The notes under the pieces are model-generated. The model had not been told where the DNA came from. It did not search any database and saw only the letters and a list, made by a program, of their open reading frames with translations. The translations under genes and the position numbers were made by a program. From assembly GCF_003014485.1 (NCBI RefSeq), contig NZ_PYGA01000026.1, positions 1-64,000 of the forward strand: a stretch of DNA of 64,000 nt. The letters run 5' to 3'. The number at the start of each line of letters is the position of its first letter. Positions within the stretch are counted from its first letter, which is position 1. Source of the DNA: Murinocardiopsis flavida (GTDB lineage Bacteria; Actinomycetota; Actinomycetes; Streptosporangiales; Streptosporangiaceae). Below are positions 1 to 9,109 of the stretch, piece after piece.

Positions 1-20
1 CTACTCGGTTCCCTGATCGC

Positions 21-650
21 CTACTCCGCCGCAACCGTCGGGGGCGGGAGGTGCGCCACTTCGCGGTCGAAGAAGGTACGCACGTCCTCACCCACTTCGT
101 AGAGGCCCCTGATGTAGTCCTCCCAGTTCCCGATGATCTCCGGGTCGGTGTAGCGGACCGCCCCGTAGGGGGCTCCCACCTCGTCGTAGAGGACGCGGTA
201 GAGGGTGCGGCCACCGAGGACCACGACCTCAGGCAGCACGCTGTCCCGGTCCGAAGCCGCCAAGGCGTCCGCGCCGACAATGCGGATGCGTTGGCCGCAT
301 TCAGCCTGCATGCGGAACGAATGAAGGGACCATTGCACATAGGGTGTCAGCGGTTTCTCGACTATTCGGGCGCGATGGAAGAAGGACCTGTGGAGCGCGT
401 CCTGTTCGTTCGCCCTCAGCACGGCTTCGCGGTCGTCCTCGATCAGGCGGAGTGACGTCTCCCAGTCGCCGCGGACGAAGGCATCCCAGCTCGGGTTGTC
501 CTTCTCCGTGAAATCCTGGCGGCGCTCGAACTTCCATGAGTCCCGGTCGCGGATCGCCGCATCGCGCTCCCGAAATTCCCGCTTGTAGACCATTCGTTCC
601 AGGGCTTCACCCTGTTCGACCGGGAGGTCGGGCGCATGCGGGTCACGCAT
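21..650 (-). CDS. DUF6879 family protein
   Basis: A 209-residue soluble protein that I recognise as DUF6879, an actinobacterial family of unknown function. The clues are the charged N-terminal half with an RGDWETSLRLIEDD segment (about residues 60-74), then a beta-rich C-terminal half with paired Y/W-rich strands (RTLYRVLYDE, YTDPEIIGNW) and an aromatic-rich tail. It starts at an ATG eight bases inside the end of the upstream 89-residue gene, so the two are probably translationally coupled. DUF6879 genes often sit next to XRE regulators, but none is visible on this side of the window edge. No catalytic motif is seen. Family call is from memory. Confidence 0.75.
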   Translation of the reverse strand: MRDPHAPDLPVEQGEALERMVYKREFRERDAAIRDRDSWKFERRQDFTEKDNPSWDAFVRGDWETSLRLIEDDREAVLRANEQDALHRSFFHRARIVEKPLTPYVQWSLHSFRMQAECGQRIRIVGADALAASDRDSVLPEVVVLGGRTLYRVLYDEVGAPYGAVRYTDPEIIGNWEDYIRGLYEVGEDVRTFFDREVAHLPPPTVAAE

Positions 651-912
651 CAGGAATATCTGCCTTCGCTGCCGTAACCATGGTCCCCGGGATGACGACC
701 AGCCTCTCGTCTGGGGCCAGGGTCACGCCCTCCGGCAGGCGGGAGGAGTACGCGTCCGTAAGGTCCCTGCCGATCACCGCAACGTCGCCGTTGTCGAGCA
801 TCCAGATATCCGGGCATTCGTCCTTTATCGCGGACCGGTCCAGTTCACGGGCTGATTTTCCCAGGCGGTGATCGAATTGCGCCGAAGGGTCGGCTTCCCA
901 CGCTCGAACCAT
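643..912 (-). CDS. small protein paired with DUF6879
   Basis: An 89-residue hypothetical protein with no signal peptide or membrane segment. Its ATG follows a clear GGAGG Shine-Dalgarno about 5 bases upstream, and its stop overlaps the start of the DUF6879 gene, which argues for a real two-gene operon. The tail reads as a short beta-rich fold (DIWMLDNGDVAVIG, then LAPDERLVVIPG), similar to the small partners often found beside DUF6879 genes. Function is unknown. Third positions are less GC-biased than in the housekeeping genes nearby, consistent with accessory DNA, but the gene is short. Confidence 0.65.
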   Translation of the reverse strand: MVRAWEADPSAQFDHRLGKSARELDRSAIKDECPDIWMLDNGDVAVIGRDLTDAYSSRLPEGVTLAPDERLVVIPGTMVTAAKADIPDA

Positions 913-1067
913 GTCGCCTCCGATTCGGCTTGGACATGCGCACGGAAGACACCAATTCTACGCTGAGAGTCTGATCAACAACAAGCAGATTGGCAGACAC
1001 CCGGAAGAAGAATGATCGGCGACCGAAAATAGGCCGTTGTGGTCACGGGATCGACGCTTTAATGCGC

Positions 1068-1111
1068 AAGGGGACCGTGTGCCGCCGGGCGCGGCGGCAC
1101 ACAGTCCCCTT
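1068..1111 (-). terminator. hairpin terminator after argG
   Basis: A 19-bp stem with one mismatch (arms 1068-1086 and 1093-1111) around a 6-base loop lies 10 bases past the argG stop. It begins AAGGGGAC and ends GTCCCCTT. The stem is strong enough to act as a terminator for argG on the minus strand. There is no clean T run, as is common in actinomycetes. Confidence 0.7.
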
Positions 1112-1120
1112 TGTTACCCG

Positions 1121-2608
<1,488 letters not shown>

Positions 2609-2650
2609 AACGAGCAATGGTGCGCCAGGCGGAGAGCCGGGCCGCCCCGC

Positions 2651-5600
2651 CTACTCCACCGCCGTGGCCTGCGCCAGGGCCGCGTATCGGACCTCGGCGT
2701 CGGGGTGCCCCCGCAGGTCGCGCAGGCGGGCGCGCCACTCCTCCGACCAGTGGGTGCGCTCGCCGAGCGCCCGGGTGAGAGCGAGGGCGAACAGGCCGCA
2801 CGCGGGGTCGCCGCCGGCGGTGAGCCGCCCGGCCACCTCCAGGAGCACACCGGGGTCGCCGGGGCGGCGGGCGGTGCCGAGGCGGGACCGCAGGGTGTCG
2901 GCGGTGCGCGAGGCCAGGACGGGACGACCGGCGTGCAGCGTCCCCAGGCGTCGCAGCGCGGCGTGCAGCGACTCCGGTTCAGCGTCGAGGTCCAGGGCGT
3001 TGGCGTGCAGGTGGGCGGCCTCGGGAAGGAAGTCGGGCGCCGCTGCGAGGAGGTCGGCCGCGCGCCGGGCCGCGACGCGGGGCGCCGGCCGGGCGCCCAT
3101 GACGGCGTTGGTGGCGAGCCGGGCGACGATGTGGCCGATGCGCCGGCGGGCGGGGCGGTCCCGCTGCTCTTCGGCGTCCGGGAGGGGCGCCGTCGCCTCC
3201 GACTCGACCAGCCGGCCCAGCGCCGACAGCAGCGGGTCGGCCCCGTCGGACGCGTCGGCGAGCGCCGTCAGCCCGTCCGCCGCCGCCCGCCAGGACGTGC
3301 GGTCGTCCAGGTCGACGGCCGCCGTCAGCAGGAGTTCCGCCGCGTCGAGGTACCACGGGGACCAGCGCGCGAGCAGGCCGAGCGCCGCCCGGGCCGTGTC
3401 GGTGTCGCCGCTGTGCGTCACCCGGCCCACGAGCCGCGCGTAACGGGGCCGCTCGTCTGCCTGGAGGTCGTAGGGGGCGGCGCGCAGGACCGCGCCCTGG
3501 ACGGCGGGGGCGGCGTCCGCCGCCTGCTCCAGCAGCCGCCACGCGGTCGGCGCCCCCAGCAGCTCCACCGCAGCGGGGACGCAGGCCGCCTGCACGTCGC
3601 GGTGCTGCCCGGGCAGCTCGAACACCTCGGCGAGGATGTCGGCGGCGGTGCCGACCGGCAGCAGCGTCCCGGCCAACCGGACGAGTTCCTTGCGGCTGGT
3701 GACCTTGGCGGCCGATCCCGGCCCGCCCTCCTCGGGCAGCAGGGCGGCCCGCAGCACGGGCGCCAGGCGCGCGGGCGCGACGAACCGGGCCGCCCGCGCG
3801 GCCGCGTAGAGGGCGACCCGCGCCCGGTCGTCGCCCGTGTGGCCGAGCAGCGTCGCCAGCGCATCGGCCGGCCGGTCCGTCCACACCAGTGCCGCAAGGG
3901 CGGCTTCGGCCAGGACCGTGTCGGGGGAGTCGAGGTGGCGGCCGACAATGGCGGATCCCGCGTCGGGAATGGCCGCGGCGGCGCGGATGTGCGCGGCGCG
4001 GACCCCCTTGGGCAGGGAGGCGTCCCCCGCCGCGCGGGTGTAGAGGCGGGCGGCGGCGGCATGCTGGCGGGGCAGCCATCGCGCGGCGCCGTCGAGCGGC
4101 GGCAGCCAGCGCGCCCCCGCTGCGAGGAAGCGCCCGTAGGGCGGCGTGTCGCCGAGGACGGTGTCCAGCAGGTCGGTGCGGACGCGGGTGATGACGCCTA
4201 GGACCGGCGGCAGCACGGCCGCCGAGCGGTCGAGGTCGAGCACCGCCGCTGCGCGCTCGGCCCGGGTCGCGGGGTCGTCGAGCCACAGGTCCACCGCCTG
4301 GCGCACGGTCGAGGCGGAACCGAACTGGACGGCCTGCCACAGGAGCTCCTGGAGTTGCGGCATGCGGCGGGCGCGGCGCCCCAGCGACCGGGCCAGCGCG
4401 AAGGTCAGCCCATGGTCGACCTTGTCCGCGGCGGCCTCCAGCATCGGGCGCAGCGCCTCGAACACCGCGGACTCCTGGCCCCTGCGCAGGGAGGTGTCGA
4501 GTCGACCCAGGTCGGCGCCGCCGGTGTGGCCGCTGAGGCGCCCCAGCGTGGCGAGGGCCCAGTCCAGGAGGGTCCGGCGGCCGCTGTCCGCGTGCTCGCG
4601 CAACACGGCCGGCGCCAGAGCGGACAGGGCCGCGCGGGTCCGGCCGGAACTGTCGCGCGCCTCGATCGCCGCGACGGTGATGCTGTCGAGCAGCGGGGCG
4701 TGGTCGTCGCTGAACAGCCAGGCCGGGGTCTCGGCGAGGGCGGCCAGTGCGGCGGAACGCACCGGGTCCTGCTCGTTGCGGAGCCGTTGCAGGTCGCCGA
4801 GCAGGTCGGTGACCGCGTCCGTGGCGCGGGACCTGGCGGCGTTGCGGACCAGGAGCGGGTAGGCCAGCGCCCGGTCCTCGGCGGCCGGCCGGCGGACGGC
4901 GGCGCGCAGCTCGGGCCGGGCCTCCTCGACCGGCAGGTGGGCGGTCGCGGCGAGGACGGCGACCCACGGAGCGCCGCGCTCGCGCTCCTGGGCGGCGAGC
5001 ACGCGCGCCTCCGCCTGCGCCCGGGTGCGGGGCAGCACGTCGAGCAGGGCGGGTTCGGGGCGGGCCGCCCGCCCGGCGGTGGCGGCGTCGTAGCAGGCGC
5101 CGCGCCGCGACGGCGGCAGCGCGCGGAGCAGCGCAGCAAGGGACGAGGGGGTGTGGCCCCACGCGCGGGCGAGGTCGGCGAGCTCCGGCGGGTCGGTCCG
5201 CGCGAGTCGGCGCAGCGCAGTGCGCGAGAGGAGGGCGCTCGGCGGCGGGACCCTGCGGTGCGGTGCCGTGATCAGGCGGATCGTCCGTCCCGGTGCGGCC
5301 TTGAGGAGGAAGCCGAGCTGGGCGCGGACGGGACCGGGCAGGTGCGCCGGAGCGTGCTCCTCCAGGATCTCCAGGACCCGCAGCGGGCGGGCCTCGGCGG
5401 TGACGTCGAAGATCTCGGCGTTGCGGACCCACCAGGGCGTGCGCGCCTGCTCGGGCAGTTCGGCGAGTTGCCGCGCGGTCTCCGCCAGCACCAGGTCGGG
5501 GTGGCGGTCGGCAAGGGGCCGCCAGCGGGCCACCGCGATGAAAAGCTCGGGCAGCAGCCGTTCCACGGCCGCGGGCCCGCACGCGGCGAGCAGCCGGGCG

Positions 5601-6058
5601 GCCTCGGCGTCGCCCCAGTGCGCACGCACCCGGGGGAGCAGCCGTTCGGCGAGCGCGCCGCGCCCGCCTGCGGTGATGATGGACGGGATGCGCCGGCGCA
5701 CGGCTTCGGGCGCCTCGAACATCGCCCGTTCCAAGGCGGCGTCGCCGACCGGCAGGCGCCGCGCGGCCTTCACGGCGTGGCCGCGCACGGCGGCGTCGTC
5801 GTCGGTGAGCCGCGCCTCGACGTAGTCCGCGTCACCGGCGACGGCAGCGGCGAAGACGGCGAGGCGGCGGCCGTGCGCCCCGCGCGCGGCCAGCTCGTCG
5901 ACCAGCGGCCGGAGCCGTGCCGGGTCGCCGTCGGCGGCGGTCCGCGCCCACGTGGCGAGCGCGCGCATGCGCGCGGGGAAGGGGAGCGGGTCGAGTTCTG
6001 CGAAGAGGCGGTCGACGGCGGCGTGGGGGTCCTGCTGCTGGGGGGACATGGCCGCCAT
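2651..6058 (-). CDS. large HEAT-like repeat protein
   Basis: A soluble, roughly 1135-residue, alanine- and leucine-rich protein made almost entirely of amphipathic helices, with many R-A-A-L-x-A-L-A type units (for example RSAALAALAETPAW and RAALGLLARWSP). That pattern suggests HEAT/ARM-like alpha-solenoid scaffolding. I see no enzymatic motif, signal peptide or membrane segment. The start chosen is the ATG at 6058 (MAAMSPQQQ), which has GGGG about 5 bases upstream; the ATG at 6049 is an alternative. The reading frame stays open upstream but loses protein-like composition. It follows argG on the same strand with a gap of about 80 bp carrying the ArgR-like site, so it is probably a separate unit. 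Function unknown. Confidence 0.7.
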   Translation of the reverse strand: MAAMSPQQQDPHAAVDRLFAELDPLPFPARMRALATWARTAADGDPARLRPLVDELAARGAHGRRLAVFAAAVAGDADYVEARLTDDDAAVRGHAVKAARRLPVGDAALERAMFEAPEAVRRRIPSIITAGGRGALAERLLPRVRAHWGDAEAARLLAACGPAAVERLLPELFIAVARWRPLADRHPDLVLAETARQLAELPEQARTPWWVRNAEIFDVTAEARPLRVLEILEEHAPAHLPGPVRAQLGFLLKAAPGRTIRLITAPHRRVPPPSALLSRTALRRLARTDPPELADLARAWGHTPSSLAALLRALPPSRRGACYDAATAGRAARPEPALLDVLPRTRAQAEARVLAAQERERGAPWVAVLAATAHLPVEEARPELRAAVRRPAAEDRALAYPLLVRNAARSRATDAVTDLLGDLQRLRNEQDPVRSAALAALAETPAWLFSDDHAPLLDSITVAAIEARDSSGRTRAALSALAPAVLREHADSGRRTLLDWALATLGRLSGHTGGADLGRLDTSLRRGQESAVFEALRPMLEAAADKVDHGLTFALARSLGRRARRMPQLQELLWQAVQFGSASTVRQAVDLWLDDPATRAERAAAVLDLDRSAAVLPPVLGVITRVRTDLLDTVLGDTPPYGRFLAAGARWLPPLDGAARWLPRQHAAAARLYTRAAGDASLPKGVRAAHIRAAAAIPDAGSAIVGRHLDSPDTVLAEAALAALVWTDRPADALATLLGHTGDDRARVALYAAARAARFVAPARLAPVLRAALLPEEGGPGSAAKVTSRKELVRLAGTLLPVGTAADILAEVFELPGQHRDVQAACVPAAVELLGAPTAWRLLEQAADAAPAVQGAVLRAAPYDLQADERPRYARLVGRVTHSGDTDTARAALGLLARWSPWYLDAAELLLTAAVDLDDRTSWRAAADGLTALADASDGADPLLSALGRLVESEATAPLPDAEEQRDRPARRRIGHIVARLATNAVMGARPAPRVAARRAADLLAAAPDFLPEAAHLHANALDLDAEPESLHAALRRLGTLHAGRPVLASRTADTLRSRLGTARRPGDPGVLLEVAGRLTAGGDPACGLFALALTRALGERTHWSEEWRARLRDLRGHPDAEVRYAALAQATAVE

Positions 6059-6466
6059 TCTGCCCCGCACCCGCACGAGGCCCGCTCCGGCTGGGAACCG
6101 GTCGTCGCCCAGACGGGCCCGCGAGGCCACCATCGCGGTCGCCTTGAGCGCCGGGGTTCCCGCGCTTGCCGCCTCATCGAATGAATGGACCGCGTTGCCG
6201 CGACCCAGCCGCCACTGTCGTGGCGAATCGTGGAGGGTCCCCCTCTGGGAATCGCCGCGTGTCCGGAGCTGTTGGCCCTGGAGTCCGGGGAACGGCCCAT
6301 ATCGGTACTGGGCTGTGGAAAACTCAAGCCGGACTTGGAGGCAGTAGCAGCAACCTGGCACGATCTACATGTACGACGCTGATCGATCCCGTGTTCGATT
6401 AGTAGCGGTTCGCCTTAATGATCCTGTGCCGTGCGGCTATAGCGCGCGCAGGCGGGGAGGAAGCCA

Positions 6467-7585
6467 ATGAGTGGCCAGGTGCGGCAGTACACGTCGGTAG
6501 AGGTCTGCGCCGGCGCCGGCGGCCAGGCGGTGGGACTGCACGCGGCCGGATTCACGCACAAGGCCCTGATCGAGATCGACCCCCACGCATGCGCGACACT
6601 GAACCACAACGTCGACCGTTTGGGCTGGTCGGGCTGCAAAGTACTCGAGGAAGACCTGAACAGCTTCAAGGTCGCTGATCTGGAGCTTGCCGAGGTCAAG
6701 TTGGACCTGTTGGCAGGGGGCGTCCCGTGCCCTCCCTTCTCCCTAGCCGGCAAGCAGTTGGGCCGCGAAGACGAGCGCGACCTGTTTCCTGCGATGCTGC
6801 GGATGGTGCACGAGCTCAAGCCGCGCGCGGTCATGATCGAGAACGTGCGCGGATTGCTGCAACCCGCCCACAAGTTCGCTGACTACCGTGAGTACATCCT
6901 CGAAGTACTTAGAGATGAGGGTTACACCTCGTGCGGCTGGGACGTGCTCGAAGCACGCGACTACGGGGTTCCGCAGCTGCGCCCGCGCGCGATCCTCGTC
7001 GCTATGCGCGAGCCCTACGCCGCCCATTTCCAGGCGCCGCGCGGCGTTGGCGGCGACTACACCACCGTCGCCGAGGCCCTGAAGGATTCGATGGCCCAGC
7101 GCTTCGGCACTTCGGCCCGGGGCAGGAAGGCATTCCAAAGGTGGCTCGACAAGGCCGAGTTGCGCGGTGGCGTAGCCCCGACCCTTGTCGGGGGTTCCAA
7201 GAAGCACGGCGGGGCCGACCTGGGCCCGACCCGGGCGAAGAAGGCATGGGCCGAACTCGGCATCGACGCTATGGGCGTAGCCGATGATCCGGACGCAATG
7301 AAGGACAAGAAGCGCGATCTCTACGGCAAGGCCGGGCCGAAGCTGACGGTGGCCCAGGCGGCGCTCATCCAGGGCTTCCCCGCCGACTGGGAGTTCATGG
7401 GCCGAAAGACCGCCGCCTACCGGCAGGTCGGAAACGCCTTCCCGCCGCCGGTCGCCCGTGCTGTCGGGGAGCGGATCCTGGCCGCCATCAAAGCCGGCGA
7501 CGACGGGGCGGTTCCGCCGGCCGAGAGGAGTCTAGGGCTGCTGCCGCCTGAGGAGGCCCCGCGCCAGCTCGCCCTTACGGTCTAG
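6467..7585 (+). CDS. DNA cytosine-5 methyltransferase
   Basis: A 372-residue C5-cytosine methyltransferase, probably the protective partner of the NaeI-like nuclease nearby. The conserved motifs are in order: motif I CAGAGGQAVGL (residues 14-24) for S-adenosylmethionine, motif IV PCPPFS with the catalytic Cys88, motif VI ENV (125-127), motif VIII QLRPR (170-174), and motif X RQVGNAFPPPVA near residue 325. The variable target-recognition region lies between VIII and IX. It is convergent with the Vsr gene and overlaps its end by 54 bp. Inferred target: the GCCGGC-type site of NaeI relatives. The cognate pairing is inferred from position only. Confidence 0.92.
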   Translation: MSGQVRQYTSVEVCAGAGGQAVGLHAAGFTHKALIEIDPHACATLNHNVDRLGWSGCKVLEEDLNSFKVADLELAEVKLDLLAGGVPCPPFSLAGKQLGREDERDLFPAMLRMVHELKPRAVMIENVRGLLQPAHKFADYREYILEVLRDEGYTSCGWDVLEARDYGVPQLRPRAILVAMREPYAAHFQAPRGVGGDYTTVAEALKDSMAQRFGTSARGRKAFQRWLDKAELRGGVAPTLVGGSKKHGGADLGPTRAKKAWAELGIDAMGVADDPDAMKDKKRDLYGKAGPKLTVAQAALIQGFPADWEFMGRKTAAYRQVGNAFPPPVARAVGERILAAIKAGDDGAVPPAERSLGLLPPEEAPRQLALTV

Positions 7586-8032
7586 GACCGCCGCGCACAC
7601 CTCCTGAGCGCATTCAGCCGGATCCTGGTGCTCCCAGAAGCGAAGCACCAGCCAGCCCTCGCTCTCCAGCCGCGCGTCGGTATCGCGGTCGCGCTGCACG
7701 TTGCCGCCGATCTTGCCTTCCCAGTACCCGGGGTTGGTCTTGGGCGCGACGAAGTGGTCGGGGCACCCGTGCCAGAAGCAGCCATCGACGAACACGGCCA
7801 CTTGGACCGGGCGGAATACCATGTCGGCAGTGCGGCGCATCTTGGCAAGCGGTTTGGCCGCCACCCGGTAGCGCAGTCCGGCAGCGTGAACTAGGCGGCG
7901 CAAGGCGATTTCCGGCTTTGTGTCGCGGTTCCGGTTGCCGACCATGCTGCGCCGGTTCGCGGCCGATGAGGCCCAAGAGCCCTCGGGTGCCTGCCAGTTG
8001 TCAGAGTCTTTCGGGTCCGTTCCCACATTCAT
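7532..8032 (-). CDS. vsr: Vsr very short patch repair endonuclease
   Basis: A 166-residue T:G mismatch nicking enzyme that corrects deaminated 5-methylcytosine made by the neighbouring methyltransferase. Visible signatures are RNRDTKPEIALRRLVHAAG (residues 34-52), the catalytic aspartate in RTADMVF (Asp70), the zinc/active-site block FVDGCFWHGCPDH (81-93), then TNPGYWEGKI and the W-L-V-L-R-F-W-E-H strand. Its ATG overlaps the stop of the NaeI-like gene by four bases, so the two are coupled. Its 3' end runs antisense into the methyltransferase gene. The length is close to the family norm. Confidence 0.93.
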   Translation of the reverse strand: MNVGTDPKDSDNWQAPEGSWASSAANRRSMVGNRNRDTKPEIALRRLVHAAGLRYRVAAKPLAKMRRTADMVFRPVQVAVFVDGCFWHGCPDHFVAPKTNPGYWEGKIGGNVQRDRDTDARLESEGWLVLRFWEHQDPAECAQEVCAAVLDRKGELARGLLRRQQP

Positions 8033-8985
8033 ACCTTCGGCAGCCGGGGGGCTGGCTCGACCGGATCGTTAGAAGAGGCCAGTTTCCAATGGGTGCCGTC
8101 GATGGGTGTCCCGCCGCGCTGGCCGACTGTACGCACCACCCGCGCGGAGACGAACTCGCCGGGGCCCGGCTCGGGCAGGCCGAGTTGCGCGGCGATTTCT
8201 CGGTGCGCTGAGAAGTGGCCCAGGATGATGATGCCTTCCGGGCGCAGATTCGATCGGGCCCCGCCGTTGCCGCGCACCCGTTTCATGTAGTCCTCCTGCT
8301 GCGCAACGGTGGCGACCACGGCACGCCGGACCAATCTGCCTTGAGCACGGCGGAACAGCTCGTCGACTCGCGTGGTTCCGTGCCGGTGGGCGAACACGGC
8401 CGCGACGTCGCGCGCAGGCATGTGCAGCAGGGCATTTTCAGGGAGCTGAGCCTCGGAGAAGAGCCACTGGACCGACTGCCTCCCCTTCTCGGAAAGGGTG
8501 CGTTTGGAATCGCGGTTGCCGCCCTTGTTCAGCAGCCCCTCCGTGGCGCGGAACAGGCCGGCCGACCAGCGCGATTCGGTGTCGCTGGCCCACAACCCGA
8601 GGCAGAGCCGACCGACGGCTTCGAGAGGGAGCATCCATGCGCCGAGTTTTTGGGAGTACTTGCAGTCCACTTCAATACCGCAGATGAGGTAGTCGAGATC
8701 GTCCCCGCCCGCGAAGTCGAACTCCCTCTGAAGGTTGATCTCGACCAGCGTGCCGAAGTGGGTCTTCTCAGTCTTGTACAGCTCATCCCAGCGGTAGCGC
8801 CCGGTGTGCTGGCCGTCCAAGAGCATGTCGAACGTCCGCCGCAGCGCCTCCGCGATCCGGCGCCCGTCGGGGTCGAGTTCTCGCAGGTACTCTGCGACCT
8901 GCGTGAGCTCGGGGTCGCTACCGTGCCCGGTTGGCTTGCCACCGGGCCCGTCCGGGCCCAGTGGGGGGATGTCGAAGAGGTGCAC
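8029..8985 (-). CDS. NaeI-family type II restriction endonuclease
   Basis: A 318-residue relative of NaeI, the type IIE enzyme that cuts GCCGGC after binding a second effector site. By comparison with the NaeI sequence I remember, the catalytic residues line up with a constant offset of 12: Glu82, Asp98, Asp107 and Lys109 (the last two in GIEVDCK). The ligase-like segment TFDMLLDGQH keeps leucine (Leu55) where NaeI has Leu43, the residue whose change to lysine turns NaeI into a topoisomerase. The C-terminal half, including ATVAQQEDYMKRVRGNGGARS and LRPEGIIILGH, matches the NaeI Topo/effector domain. It is coupled to vsr downstream. Recognition of GCCGGC is inferred. Confidence 0.92.
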   Translation of the reverse strand: MHLFDIPPLGPDGPGGKPTGHGSDPELTQVAEYLRELDPDGRRIAEALRRTFDMLLDGQHTGRYRWDELYKTEKTHFGTLVEINLQREFDFAGGDDLDYLICGIEVDCKYSQKLGAWMLPLEAVGRLCLGLWASDTESRWSAGLFRATEGLLNKGGNRDSKRTLSEKGRQSVQWLFSEAQLPENALLHMPARDVAAVFAHRHGTTRVDELFRRAQGRLVRRAVVATVAQQEDYMKRVRGNGGARSNLRPEGIIILGHFSAHREIAAQLGLPEPGPGEFVSARVVRTVGQRGGTPIDGTHWKLASSNDPVEPAPRLPKV

Positions 8986-9109
8986 GGGTGGGAGGCTAGC
9001 TGATTGCCTCCCCGTTGTGGTGCCGGAGCCGGGGCCTCTGCCTTTCGGTTAGAAGGGCTTCACTGTGGGAACGTAGCGAACTCAGATGGAGCGGCATTGG
9101 CCCGGACGG

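Noticed and set aside
4355-6184. Long plus-strand frame opposite the repeat protein
   Set aside because: Shadow of a strongly biased minus-strand gene.
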